The translations under genes and the position numbers were made by a program. 64,000 nucleotides of DNA, from the NCBI RefSeq assembly GCF_019457885.1, contig NZ_JAHZST010000006.1, positions 267,969 through 331,968 on the forward strand. The letters are read 5' to 3'. Source of the stretch: Shewanella nanhaiensis (lineage in GTDB: Bacteria > Pseudomonadota > Gammaproteobacteria > Enterobacterales > Shewanellaceae). This document shows, piece after piece, positions 36,783 to 45,772 of this stretch (its first letter is position 1; each line of letters begins with the position of its first letter). The notes beneath the pieces were generated by a model. It was not told the origin of the DNA, searched no databases, and worked only from the letters and a program-made list of their open reading frames with translations.

Positions 36783-37271
36783 TTATGCTTTGATGATAAA
36801 GTCGCCCTGCATGATTGCCCAGTGTCCAGGGAAAGAGCAGAAGAACTTATAAGACTCTGCAGGAGACATCCCCTCAGTGCTGAAGGTAATACTGGTTGAA
36901 GCACCACCACCGACAATATCAGTATGGGCAATAACACGCTCATCTCCCTCTTTTACATAGCTAAGGGCGGCACCTGCTCCCATCCCTTCATTGGCAACGG
37001 CTGACATATCGGCAAGCTTAGTTAGCACCCAGTTATGGCCCATGGCTGTAGCAGGTAGTTGTCCTGCGTGAGTTAAGGTTAAGGTGACCTCTTTACAGCT
37101 TGCCGGAACGCTTAGTTCTTTGGTGTTAAATTGCATCGCATCATTGGCGCTGATTGTTAATTCACATTCACTCGCGTTGGCGGCAGCACTGAACGACAAA
37201 GAACAAAGTGCACTAAAACCGAGTAAACCCACTGCGCTTATCGTCTTTAGACGATTGATTGAGATTTTCAT
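36783..37271 (-). CDS. Azurin (periplasmic blue copper protein)
   Basis: 162 residues from ATG at 37271 (SD AAGGA); the upstream 13 codons are dropped. The signal peptide ends near NASEC, giving the usual mature start ECELTISANDAMQF. The type 1 copper site is complete: His in MGHNW, and Cys, His and Met in FFCSFPGHWAIMQG. The pair Cys in ECEL and in SCKEV forms the azurin disulfide. Azurin carries single electrons between respiratory cytochromes and enzymes such as nitrite reductase or cytochrome c peroxidase. A Fur-box-like site lies 64 bp upstream of the start. It is convergent with the amidohydrolase. Confidence 0.96.
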   Translation of the reverse strand: MKISINRLKTISAVGLLGFSALCSLSFSAAANASECELTISANDAMQFNTKELSVPASCKEVTLTLTHAGQLPATAMGHNWVLTKLADMSAVANEGMGAGAALSYVKEGDERVIAHTDIVGGGASTSITFSTEGMSPAESYKFFCSFPGHWAIMQGDFIIKA

Positions 37272-37334
37272 TTTGAAATCCTTTTTGATTATATTAAGTG
37301 TGTTAAACACGGCGATATCATAATTAAATTAAAT

Positions 37335-37353
37335 CTTAATGAGAATTGTTATC
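37335..37353 (-). promoter_or_regulatory. Fur-box-like site upstream of azurin
   Basis: CTTAATGAGAATTGTTATC matches the 19-bp Fur consensus GATAATGATAATCATTATC at 14 positions by my count. It lies where a promoter for the azurin gene would be. Confidence 0.45.
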
Positions 37354-37654
37354 ACTGTTTGAGAGGGAAGGAAGAACTAATAAAGCCGTGTTTATGGAAA
37401 GTGGTGTCCACATTAAAGTCTATACTATCAATTTGTTATATTATTTTTTGGAGGCAGCTGATCTATTTAAAATTTACAATTGTAAGTCGATGATTTGATG
37501 TAGTAGCCATGTTAGTTTAGGGGCATTTACAATACATCCAGTAAATATTGCCTTAGAAGGTTTTCACTCCGGTAGAAAACAATTAAGATCAACGTCGCAA
37601 AACTGCTCACGCAAACGTAATGAGTAACATTGGATGTAATAACAAGGGAATAAT

Positions 37655-38002
37655 ATGGAATATTTTGTAGGCGGGTTAAAAAAGTATGCTGATTTTACAG
37701 GTCGAGCTCGCCGTAAAGAGTTTTGGATGTATACGTTGTTTTATCTGATCTTTTATGTTTTAGCTGCTTTTATCGATTCTCTCTTGGGGACTATGATATT
37801 TACTGCTATTTTGGCATTAGGATTGTTTCTACCTACAATCGCAATTGCAGCTCGTCGCTTACATGATACGGGGCGATCTGGCTGGTGGCAGTTACTGGGC
37901 CTTATTCCGCTAATTGGGGCCATCGTTCTACTGATCTTTTATGTGCAAGATAGTATTGGTGAGAATGAATATGGTGCAAGCCCGAAGGCCGTAGAAGCGT
38001 AA
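37655..38002 (+). CDS. DUF805 membrane protein
   Basis: 115 residues with the DUF805 signature: YADFTGRARRKEFWMYTLF at about 11-29 and AARRLHDTGRSGWWQLL at about 66-82. Three to four membrane segments follow. The family is very common in gammaproteobacteria, lies in the inner membrane and has no settled function. It stands alone. The 330-bp region before it (37354-37654) shows no gene. Confidence 0.92.
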   Translation: MEYFVGGLKKYADFTGRARRKEFWMYTLFYLIFYVLAAFIDSLLGTMIFTAILALGLFLPTIAIAARRLHDTGRSGWWQLLGLIPLIGAIVLLIFYVQDSIGENEYGASPKAVEA

Positions 38003-38158
38003 AATAGTGTGATAAGTTAAGAGGGGGCTTTGGCCTCCTTTTTTATTGTCCAATTGATTTATAGCTCTGTGTTTGGTTATCAACAGAAACAGAAAAAGAG
38101 CATCGCGGCCCCTTTTCAACTTTATAGTCAGCCAAACCTGACTGCAATATAGCCGAAC

Positions 38159-39373
38159 TTAATTTGCGGTTACTTTTATGCGTTCAACATCTGCTGCGGG
38201 CTCATCAATAACAAAATCTAACTGCACCTGAACATCTTTAGCACCTTGCTTAGACTTTTTGTAGGTCCACTGCTTAAGCGCTTTTACCGCCTGCTTGTCG
38301 AATACACCTTTAGGTGAGGATTTGATCACAGAGATATTTGCAACAGCACCAGATTTTTTGATATCAAACTCAAGTTGCACAAAGCCATTTTGTTTTGCTT
38401 CAACCGCTGCCTTTGGGTATTTAGGCTCTACGCGTGTTAATGGATGGATCTGCTGTTTTTTTACTGTATGAGTAGAGTCATGCTTATCACCAGCTTGGAC
38501 TTGTTGATTCAGCATTAAGCCGCTAAAACCTAAGCCTAGTGTGAGACCGATAATTGCGAGTGTGCTTTTTCCATGTTGTTTCTTCATCTGTAATATCCTC
38601 TCTTTTAGTATATTTTTATTTCCATAGTGGGTGTGTAACATGCCGATGTGAGCTTGCTGGGAGTAAGTGAGCAAGGCTCGGCTATAGGCAATCTTTTCAT
38701 CTGTATTCATAGATGCGGTTATTTGAGCATCACAGGCTAACTCTTGATCATCACGAAAACGTCGGTACGCGAGCCAACAGATAGGGTTAAACCAGAAAAT
38801 ACTGAGCAGGGCAAAGGCGATAAGATTCACGCCGATATCACCTCGGCGATGGTGATACTGTTCATGTTCAATCACGGCCGTTTGTTGGGCGATACTGAGT
38901 TGTTCAAATCCATAGGGAACGATGATTTTTGGTTGACGTAATCCCGCTAGCATAGGGGAGTGAATATCCTGATGTTGAATAACGGGCAGTCGAGTCTCTA
39001 TACTAGTAAACGGTGAGCTATGATTGATTAGTTGTTTTAGTCTTACAGCATGAACGGCAATGGTCATCAACATGAAAGCGAGCCCAAGAGACCAGATTGC
39101 TAATAGGGTGGGAGCGGATAAAAACAGTTCATTGTCAGCTAATGTTCTATCTGCCAGTACCCGATAGTGCTCAAGCTGTATGATGCGAGAGTTAGATAGC
39201 AAGTTTGGCACTAAGTGTATGATGGCAGAGCCAAGTAGCAGCATTGGAATTGCTAGCCAGAGCGCATAGGTGTGGTGAGCCCCGAAGAGTTTCAAAATCT
39301 GTTTGTGACCGACTAACAAAATGGCACAGATTAAGCTGATGAGTATGGTTTGCTCCATTAACCAATTAAGCAT
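38159..39373 (-). CDS. BlaR1/MecR1-like M56 membrane metallopeptidase with TonB C-terminal domain
   Basis: About 404 residues. The N-terminal part has four membrane segments and the M56 zinc motif VIEHEQYHHRRGD (about 182-194). Instead of the penicillin-binding sensor of BlaR1, a TonB C-terminal domain follows (about 315-385), with VEPKYPKAAVEAKQNGFVQLEF and the KALKQWTY motif. The start at ATG 39373 has AGGAG 8 nt upstream; a GTG at 39379 is possible. It directly follows the BlaI-like repressor gene. By analogy it would cut the repressor on a signal, and the TonB part might receive or pass that signal in the periplasm. Target genes are unknown; no beta-lactamase is nearby. Confidence 0.88.
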   Translation of the reverse strand: MLNWLMEQTILISLICAILLVGHKQILKLFGAHHTYALWLAIPMLLLGSAIIHLVPNLLSNSRIIQLEHYRVLADRTLADNELFLSAPTLLAIWSLGLAFMLMTIAVHAVRLKQLINHSSPFTSIETRLPVIQHQDIHSPMLAGLRQPKIIVPYGFEQLSIAQQTAVIEHEQYHHRRGDIGVNLIAFALLSIFWFNPICWLAYRRFRDDQELACDAQITASMNTDEKIAYSRALLTYSQQAHIGMLHTHYGNKNILKERILQMKKQHGKSTLAIIGLTLGLGFSGLMLNQQVQAGDKHDSTHTVKKQQIHPLTRVEPKYPKAAVEAKQNGFVQLEFDIKKSGAVANISVIKSSPKGVFDKQAVKALKQWTYKKSKQGAKDVQVQLDFVIDEPAADVERIKVTAN

Positions 39374-39375
39374 TA

Positions 39376-39747
39376 TCACTTCTCCTCTTCCCAGTTATCG
39401 ATAAGTTGTTTTAACTCAGCGATATCATCAGAGCTGAGCTTATTCTCCTTCGCGAATCCAGCAACTAAGGGGGTTAACTTGCCTGAAAAGACTCTCTCTA
39501 TGAAAGATTGACTCTCTTTAAGCTGAAACTCCCCTTGATCTATAAGTGGATGATAGAGGTATGAGCGTCCCTGCTTTTCAAACCCAATAGCCTCTTTTTT
39601 CACGAGTCGATTGAGCAAAGTTTTGACTGTTTTCTCATGCCACTGCTTGCTCTTATCAAGTTGAGCAACGACCTCTGATGAACTCATAGGGGATGAGTGC
39701 CAGAGTAGATTGAGCACTGCTAATTCGGAATTACTGATCTCTTTCAT
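39376..39747 (-). CDS. BlaI/MecI/CopY-family repressor
   Basis: About 123 residues from ATG at 39747 (CAGGAG 6 nt upstream). The winged helix (about 1-75) has ISNSELAVLNLLW, SSEVVAQL and EKTVKTLLNRLVKKEAIGFEKQGRSYLYHP, and the C-terminal helices serve dimerisation and the protease cut site. It should repress its own operon through the two operators at 39782-39825. It is in a tight operon with the M56/TonB gene. Confidence 0.93.
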   Translation of the reverse strand: MKEISNSELAVLNLLWHSSPMSSSEVVAQLDKSKQWHEKTVKTLLNRLVKKEAIGFEKQGRSYLYHPLIDQGEFQLKESQSFIERVFSGKLTPLVAGFAKENKLSSDDIAELKQLIDNWEEEK

Positions 39748-39781
39748 GGCCATCTCCTGAAACAAATTTAACCTTTATTAT

Positions 39782-39825
39782 GATTACGAGTGTAATCTTT
39801 AGTTGTTAAGATTACACCTGTAATC
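39782..39825. promoter_or_regulatory. Twin BlaI-type operators
   Basis: Two 16-bp palindromes, GATTACGAGTGTAATC (39782-39797) and GATTACACCTGTAATC (39810-39825), have centres 28 bp apart, 35 bp upstream of the repressor ATG. The second contains TTACA-N2-TGTAA, the core BlaI/MecI operator. They also lie 120 bp from the divergent gene at 39947. Confidence 0.8.
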
Positions 39826-39946
39826 ATAATGGTCAAGTGTTTTATTTAACATATATTGATAAATTGTAACCAAAGGCTTTATCTCGACTTTAAGCTCAGG
39901 GTAAAATAATGATTAAACACACCTAAACAAGGATGCTAGGTATTAT

Positions 39947-40627
39947 ATGTTTTGTTATAACCCGCCAAAGAAGAGCGGCAAACAAGGAGGCATTCAGCTA
40001 TTAGCTGGTGTTGTTTTGATAAGCGCTATGGTGACTCCGTCTGCATTAGGTGGGAGTAGTACTGGCTTAACAGGCTCCATTGCTCACAACCATAAACTCT
40101 CAATTTTTGATCAAAAATTGAGTTTTACACTTCCCGAAGGTTGGAAATTAGCTTTTTCAGAGAAGCAAAACACCATGTTTTCTGCTGAGTTTACGCCAGT
40201 TTCTGATGAATTGAGAGATTGGTCATCGCTGTTTTGTGTACAAGGTTTTAAGGGATTAGCAGATAGCTTTTCGCCTGAAACTTTTTTAGATTCGATTGCT
40301 GCGACCTATCAGGAAAACTGCACGGGAGAGATCACCTATCAAAAATTAGGTGAAAGCGATATCGATGGGTATTCAGGGTTTACTGCCATTATCGGTTGCT
40401 CTCATATGCCAAATACTCATAAAGCAACTCAGTTTAATGCAAAATCATATTTATCCGATCCTAAAGGTGAAATAGGGCATTACACGGCGATATCAGGTGA
40501 GCAAGATATGTATCTGTTACACCAATCTATGCGAGGAGAGGTGTTTAATGCAGAGACACCACCTTTAGAGTCAGCTAACTACCGAGAGTTTATGGCAACA
40601 ATTGCTCCTTATGGCCTCAGTCGATAG
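39947..40627 (+). CDS. Secreted hypothetical protein
   Basis: 226 residues with a signal-peptide-like N-terminus (KSGKQGGIQLLAGVVLISAMVT in about 9-30). The mature part starts with a beta-rich segment (KLSFTLPEGWKLAFSEKQNTMFSAEF) and has three Cys, in LFCVQGF, ENCTGE and IIGCSHM. A FTLPEGW-type start occurs in several uncharacterised periplasmic proteins. No function is assigned. It is divergent from the BlaI operon and may share its operators. Confidence 0.7.
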   Translation: MFCYNPPKKSGKQGGIQLLAGVVLISAMVTPSALGGSSTGLTGSIAHNHKLSIFDQKLSFTLPEGWKLAFSEKQNTMFSAEFTPVSDELRDWSSLFCVQGFKGLADSFSPETFLDSIAATYQENCTGEITYQKLGESDIDGYSGFTAIIGCSHMPNTHKATQFNAKSYLSDPKGEIGHYTAISGEQDMYLLHQSMRGEVFNAETPPLESANYREFMATIAPYGLSR

Positions 40628-40799
40628 CCATGCTTTTTGAGGGGAGGTTACGATCTTGTCAATCAAAGGTTAGACTTTTATCCGTGTAGACGTCTATAAT
40701 GCCGCGCTCACCTTACGCTGTATTAGCGCTGGTGATATTCTATACAAGTTTTAGTCAATCTTTTGTGGTGCCTGAGCTTATCCCAAGATTTTATTAAGT

Positions 40800-40990
40800 C
40801 GGATTTTAATGGGAGAGGGAGGGATAATCGGGAAGCCTGTGGAAATCTGGCACTGCCCCCGCAACGGTGAATGGTAAGAGTTAGGCGCGCCTGTTTTATC
40901 GGCAAGATAATGGGTGTTAAAAAAGTCTGAACTTGTGCTGCTTTTCTTTAGGAGATGCAGCAATACCTAAGTCCGGAGACCGGCCCATTT
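40800..40990 (+). promoter_or_regulatory. Cobalamin (B12) riboswitch upstream of btuB
   Basis: The conserved blocks of the AdoCbl riboswitch are present: GGGAAGCCTGTGG (40830), the B12-box region CTGGCACTGCCCCCGCAACGG (40847-40867; first and last bases approximate), GGTAAGAG, and the closing AAGTCCGGAGACCGGCC at 40969-40985. About 120 nt separate it from the btuB ATG at 41113. It should lower BtuB production when B12 is plentiful. The 5' edge is approximate and could begin near 40765. Confidence 0.93.
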
Positions 40991-41112
40991 GATGATTTTG
41001 AGATTTCGGCGGGCAGATCTCGAAATGCGATAGAAAGCTTCAATCATTTGAGCTCAATCAACTCTATTCGTGACATTTTTGCCCCGTTTTCCCTTCAGGA
41101 GTTAAAGGAAAA

Positions 41113-43023
41113 ATGGGTACATTATCTATTAAAGAGTCTATTAAACAGACTCGTAAAAAGTCTAATAAAGGCTCAATCAAATTATCTCAAGTTGCACTGT
41201 TAGTGAGCAGTATCATCAGCTTATCTTCATATTCGGCTATGGCCGAAGACGTTACTGCCAATACTGTCAAAGTTGATGAAAAGATCACTGTAACGGGCTC
41301 ACGTTTTGACAGAACCGCCGATCAGCAGCTTACTGTTATCAACACTATTGAACGTGAAGAGATCGCACGTCTTAATCCTAAGTCGGTTGCCGATGTGTTA
41401 GAAACATTGCCAGGAGTCAGCATTTCACGCAACGGTGGTGCGGGTCAGGCAGTATCGGTTAGCGTTCGCGGTAGCAATTCAAACCATGTATTAGTGCTAA
41501 TCGATGGCATAAAAGTCGGTTCAGCAACGCTAGGCACCGTCAGCTTTAATACGCTTTCACCTGAAAACATTGAGCGTATCGAAGTGTTAAAAGGACCTCG
41601 TGCATCAGTTTGGGGCAGCGACGCAATTGGTGGCGTGATTCAAATTTTTACTCGTCAGTTAAAAGATGGTGAGTGGTTTGCTGGTGCAGAATATGGCAGC
41701 AACGATTACATTCGCGGCTCGTTTGGCACAGGTATGAGCCATGGTAATGGCAGCACAACGCTTGCTGTTAACCATGAACAGTCTGATGGATACGATGTCT
41801 ACAATGGCGCACCGGTTGAAAATGACGATGACGGTTATAACCGCACCTCTTTATCGTTAAAAGGCTCTCAGCAAATTAATCAAAACTGGCAAGCACTTTG
41901 GAATGGTCAGTATGATAAAGGCAATACCCAATACGATGATATCTATGCGTTTGGGTCTGCCGATGAGTCTGACTTTGATAATTACCTTTGGAATCTTGCT
42001 GCGCAGTACAGCAATGAGCAATTTACCAGTAAGTTGGCATTAAGCCAGTTTAGTGATGCGAATGAAAACTTCCGTGGCGACGATATCATGGTGCCGGTTT
42101 CAGTATTTGAAACCAAGCGCGATCAAATTAACTGGAGTAACCAATATCTAGCGGCTAATGATTTAACCTTCACTGGTGGTGTTGATTGGTCAAACGAAGC
42201 GGTTAAAGGCGATTACGCTCAAGATGAACGTGATATTTTTGGGGCCTATATACTTGCGCAGAAGCAGTGGAGCCAACTACTTGCAGAAGTTGCGGTGCGT
42301 TATGATGATGTAGAAAACATTGATAGTGAAGTGTCTTACAACGCCAGCCTCGCTTACCAGCTGACTGAAGAGTGGCGCTTGGCGGCATCAACTGGTACAG
42401 CTTTTAAAGCGCCGACCTTTAATGACTTATACTGGCCAGATTCCGGTAATCCAGATCTGATTTCAGAAACAGCTAAAAGCTACGATCTGACTTTGCACTA
42501 TCAAGCAAGTGACATTCGTGCTTACATTAGTCTATTTGAAAACAGCATTGATAACCTAATTGCTTGGGGACCAACAGGTGAGAAAGATGAGTATGGTTTT
42601 GATATCTGGAAGCCTGCCAATGTTAATGAAGCTAAAATTCAAGGTGTTGAACTCTCTGCTAACTTTAGCGTGTTTAACCTCGAACATCAGGTAGCTTACA
42701 CCTTCCTAGATGCGGAAAATAAGCAAACCGATGATGAGCTCATTGGCCGCAGCGAAAATGAGTTTAACTACCAGGTTAGTTATGCTTGGGAGCAAGTTGA
42801 TCTATTGGCTAATTACCACTACCAAGGTAAACGTTACGCTGGCTCAAAAAATTACTTTGATGCCACTCATCAGTTGGACCTTAGTATTGGTTATCAGTTA
42901 GATGATGCATGGAGTTTTCGTTTAAAGGCGAATAACCTGTTCGATGAAGAGGTTATTTCTGCGCAAAACTACTTTAGTCCTGGAAGAGAGTTTTTCTTTA
43001 GTGTGAATTACCAAGCGTTCTAG
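41113..43023 (+). CDS. btuB: TonB-dependent vitamin B12 receptor
   Basis: 636 residues. An extended signal peptide (about 1-44, AMAED) is followed by a TonB-box-like segment (KITVTGSRFDR), the plug domain with SVRGSNSNHVLVLIDGIKVGS and ERIEVLKGPRASVWGSDAIGGVI (about 120-175), and a 22-strand barrel that ends in FSVNYQAF with a terminal aromatic. BtuB carries cobalamin across the outer membrane with TonB energy. The riboswitch just upstream supports the B12 assignment directly. A clear terminator follows. No btuCDF or cob genes are in the window. Confidence 0.95.
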   Translation: MGTLSIKESIKQTRKKSNKGSIKLSQVALLVSSIISLSSYSAMAEDVTANTVKVDEKITVTGSRFDRTADQQLTVINTIEREEIARLNPKSVADVLETLPGVSISRNGGAGQAVSVSVRGSNSNHVLVLIDGIKVGSATLGTVSFNTLSPENIERIEVLKGPRASVWGSDAIGGVIQIFTRQLKDGEWFAGAEYGSNDYIRGSFGTGMSHGNGSTTLAVNHEQSDGYDVYNGAPVENDDDGYNRTSLSLKGSQQINQNWQALWNGQYDKGNTQYDDIYAFGSADESDFDNYLWNLAAQYSNEQFTSKLALSQFSDANENFRGDDIMVPVSVFETKRDQINWSNQYLAANDLTFTGGVDWSNEAVKGDYAQDERDIFGAYILAQKQWSQLLAEVAVRYDDVENIDSEVSYNASLAYQLTEEWRLAASTGTAFKAPTFNDLYWPDSGNPDLISETAKSYDLTLHYQASDIRAYISLFENSIDNLIAWGPTGEKDEYGFDIWKPANVNEAKIQGVELSANFSVFNLEHQVAYTFLDAENKQTDDELIGRSENEFNYQVSYAWEQVDLLANYHYQGKRYAGSKNYFDATHQLDLSIGYQLDDAWSFRLKANNLFDEEVISAQNYFSPGREFFFSVNYQAF

Positions 43024-43054
43024 ATAGTGCGATTGGAATTTAGAAATTGAAACT

Positions 43055-43083
43055 AAAGCCAGATCAAGTATCTGGCTTTTTAC
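43055..43083 (+). terminator. Terminator of btuB
   Basis: The stem AAAGCCAGAT / ATCTGGCTTT with loop CAAGT and a T-run lies 32 bp after the btuB stop. Confidence 0.87.
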
Positions 43084-43118
43084 GTTATTAATTGGAATAA
43101 ATAGAAAGAGACTTTGAA

Positions 43119-43742
43119 ATGTACCTCTCATTGATATATCGCCAATTTGCTCGGTTAACTATTATTTTCTCACTATTATGCTTACAAGCTTGCTCTGGCC
43201 CTAAACTTGAGCCACTTGCTGCAGATGCTGAGATCTTAGCATTTGGTGATAGCCTGACCTATGGCAAAGGCGTTAACAGTGGTGAGGATTATCCTGCGGT
43301 GCTTGCTGAGTTGTCCGGAAGGTATGTGATCAATGCAGGTGTCTCAGGGGAAACAACTGCACAAGGGTTAATAAGGTTAGATGTTCAATTAATGGAGCAT
43401 TCACCTGACTTGTTAATATTACTTGAAGGCGGAAATGATTTTTTACGCAGTACACCACCCGACGTGGCTAAAGCGAATTTAGCAAAAATGATTGAGTTGG
43501 CACACTCTTACTCTATCCCTGTGTTATTAATAGCTGTTCCTGAGAAAAGTATCTTTCTATCTCCTAGTGATATCTATGAAGAGCTAGCTGAAACCTATGG
43601 GCTAATTTTGCTCAAAAATGAGCTGACTGAGCTACTAAAAAGTCCCCAGATGAAATCTGATACTATTCATCTTAACCGAGCAGGTTACCGGGCTTTAGCT
43701 GAAGCGATTCATCTGAAACTTATTGAGGCTGGCGCGTTATAA
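43119..43742 (+). CDS. SGNH/GDSL esterase lipoprotein (TesA/arylesterase-like)
   Basis: 207 residues. The N-terminus has a lipobox (LLCLQACSG, Cys about 25), so it is probably membrane-anchored. SGNH blocks are complete: GDSLTYGKG (Ser nucleophile about 44), the Gly in VINAGVSGET, Asn in LEGGNDFL, and Asp and His in SDTIHLNRAGY. It is shorter in loops than phospholipases and resembles TesA, a periplasmic thioesterase/arylesterase. It is 95 bp behind btuB, separated by a terminator. Confidence 0.88.
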   Translation: MYLSLIYRQFARLTIIFSLLCLQACSGPKLEPLAADAEILAFGDSLTYGKGVNSGEDYPAVLAELSGRYVINAGVSGETTAQGLIRLDVQLMEHSPDLLILLEGGNDFLRSTPPDVAKANLAKMIELAHSYSIPVLLIAVPEKSIFLSPSDIYEELAETYGLILLKNELTELLKSPQMKSDTIHLNRAGYRALAEAIHLKLIEAGAL

Positions 43743-44011
43743 CTTATCTCAAAGCTGAGAGGAGTAAGGTTATGTACAGGCCGCTATTTGTGTAAATTGA
43801 GCGTTTGGTGGTATATGCTTATACAGTATCGGTTACTTTATTTACACACCTTTAAGGTAGGTTAATTTGGGAGTTGGCCCAATTAAGAGTAGAAAAAAGA
43901 GGTAAAGTCGCCATTTACGTGAAATGAGCTTGACCCTGACAGGCTTTTTATGGGTAAATTCCCTGATAAGAGTTAGCGACTTGTATAATAATAAATTAGG
44001 TTAAATTTCCC

Positions 44012-44740
44012 ATGACAGATCTTGAGCATCAAGTATTCACTCAAGTACGAGCGATCATTAGTAACGAAGAGCAAGTCATTGGTCGTCGTGGCATTTTGAT
44101 CCCCCTTAAAAAAGCCATCATTGCTGATGGTGATATTCGAAATGTCATCGATATCGTCTCCTCAGATCCTGCACTCGCTGCACATATGTTATGGCGTAGC
44201 AATTCGGCTATGAATGCCGATGCTAATCGCTCGAAAAATCGTTCACTAAAAGATGCCTTGGTCAGATTAGGTCAGGTTAATATCTATCGTTATGCGTTTA
44301 CCTTTTACCTTAAAGAGCGTTTGGATGAGCTGCCACAACCCTATAAGAAATTGGTGCAAGGGTATTGGGCATTAACAGAAAATATTGCGAGTAATGCTGT
44401 CGATAGTTTGCATCAGATGTTAGGAGTAGATATTAATCCTGATGAGGTGCAAACCTTAGCGCTTTTTAGTGTGTTTGGTGAGATTATCGCATTGACGGCA
44501 TTTGCGTACCTTAATGCTGAATCTGAGGAGTCTTTTCCTCTGAGCATTATCAAGTCGCTTATTGATAATCAGAAACAAACTTTAACGATAGAAGCTTTCG
44601 ACTCTTTAGGGTTAGATGAGGAGCTACAAGAGGAGTTTATGATTGCGCATAACCTTCGTCAAACCAGTAACCCTAACTCTCCAGGGTTAGTGTTAAGACG
44701 TGTATTATCGATGAGAAATCAGCTACTTAACCCATTATAA
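44012..44740 (+). CDS. HDOD-domain protein
   Basis: 242 residues, one HDOD domain (about 18-215): the blocks LIPLKKAIIADG, IDIVSSDPALAAHMLWRSNSA and SLKDALVRLGQVNIYRYAF are typical. HDOD proteins lack HD catalytic metal ligands and act as regulators, often of motility and c-di-GMP signalling. No extra domain is attached. The gene stands alone, convergent with metR. Confidence 0.87.
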   Translation: MTDLEHQVFTQVRAIISNEEQVIGRRGILIPLKKAIIADGDIRNVIDIVSSDPALAAHMLWRSNSAMNADANRSKNRSLKDALVRLGQVNIYRYAFTFYLKERLDELPQPYKKLVQGYWALTENIASNAVDSLHQMLGVDINPDEVQTLALFSVFGEIIALTAFAYLNAESEESFPLSIIKSLIDNQKQTLTIEAFDSLGLDEELQEEFMIAHNLRQTSNPNSPGLVLRRVLSMRNQLLNPL

Positions 44741-44762
44741 TACCAATAAGTATAAAGATTCG

Positions 44763-44806
44763 AGTAGCGAGTTACGAGCAACAAGGTTTGCTCGCTACTC
44801 GCTACT
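44763..44806. repeat. Long imperfect inverted repeat between HDOD gene and metR
   Basis: Arms of 19 bp (44763-44781 and 44788-44806), containing AGTAGCGAG and CTCGCTACT, pair with two mismatches around a 6-nt loop. It contains repeated GTAGCGAG/GTTACGAG words. It sits between convergent genes and could end both transcripts, or be a chromosomal repeat unit. Confidence 0.65.
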
Positions 44807-44843
44807 TTCCAAGCCCAATCTTGAGTTTCTGGCTCTCTTGTAC

Positions 44844-45749
44844 TTAATTCAATTTATGCTGTTTAGCTAAACCTTCATTTGCGACTAATGTTAGCCAATT
44901 TTGCGCTAACCTGACATTGCAGCCATCTTTTCTGTACGCGCCGAAAAGCGGGCGTTTAAGCCCTTCGGCACCTAATTTTACCGAAGTTAAATTGAGGCCA
45001 TAAGACTCACTGATTGACCAGGTTGGCAATGCGGCAACGCCATCTCTACAAGCGATGCGCTGTAGTAACATCATAGTGAGATCGCAATGGAGTTGCTCGC
45101 CGGCTTCAACCCCCGCAGGTTCCATAAAGTGACGATATAGATCTAGCCTTTCAAGGGGCACTGGATAGCTGATGATTGTCTGCTTTTCAAGTTGTTGGGC
45201 AGTGACATACTCAAGTTTAGCAAGGGGGTGGTCTTTGGAAACCACGAGTTTAACTTCGAAGTCAAATAGGTGTTGGTAGGCAAGGGCTTGCCCAGGGACA
45301 GGATCTGAAGTTAATACCACATCCAGTTCGCCCATCTCCAGCGCGTTGAGTGAGTCGAACAGATGACGGCTGGAGAGCTCTAAATTAACTTGGGGAAATG
45401 CTGTTCTGAATTGTTCCATGACTGGCATTAACCAGCGAAAGCAGCTATGACATTCGATACCAACCTCAAGTTGGTTTCCCCCCTCATTTAAGCCCTGCTT
45501 AAGATCATATTCTGTTTCTATCACCTTAGGCAGTATCTCCTCTGCTAGGTTTAGCAACCTTGCCCCCTCTTGTGTAAAAGCAAGAGGTTTACTTTTTCTG
45601 ATGAAAATAGAGGAGTTGATTCTGGTTTCTAACTCTTTGATTTGGTGAGATAGAGCGGATTGAGTTACAAAGCGCTTCTTGGCCGCACCAGCAAGGCTTC
45701 CGCTCTCTTTAAGGGCCACAAGTGTACGTAAGTGTCTAAGCTCTATCAT
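44844..45749 (-). CDS. metR: LysR-family regulator of methionine synthesis MetR
   Basis: 301 residues. The LysR HTH (1-60: IELRHLRTLVALKESGSLAGAAKKRFVTQSALSHQI, given across residues 2-37 in parts) and the co-inducer domain fit MetR of E. coli, which responds to homocysteine. The conserved GIECHSCFRWLMPVMEQFR region (about 97-115) is a MetR hallmark. It is divergent from metE with MetR- and MetJ-type sites in the 213-bp gap, which confirms the identity. Confidence 0.95.
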   Translation of the reverse strand: MIELRHLRTLVALKESGSLAGAAKKRFVTQSALSHQIKELETRINSSIFIRKSKPLAFTQEGARLLNLAEEILPKVIETEYDLKQGLNEGGNQLEVGIECHSCFRWLMPVMEQFRTAFPQVNLELSSRHLFDSLNALEMGELDVVLTSDPVPGQALAYQHLFDFEVKLVVSKDHPLAKLEYVTAQQLEKQTIISYPVPLERLDLYRHFMEPAGVEAGEQLHCDLTMMLLQRIACRDGVAALPTWSISESYGLNLTSVKLGAEGLKRPLFGAYRKDGCNVRLAQNWLTLVANEGLAKQHKLN

Positions 45750-45772
45750 AATATTCTCTATCCATTTCTACA

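Noticed and set aside
38159..39825. Beta-lactam resistance operon
   Set aside because: BlaI/BlaR1-like genes are present, but there is no beta-lactamase and the sensor domain is replaced by a TonB domain.
40955..41203. 82-residue ORF overlapping the B12 riboswitch and btuB start
   Set aside because: It lies in the riboswitch 3' end and is in another frame of btuB; no SD and no protein-like composition.
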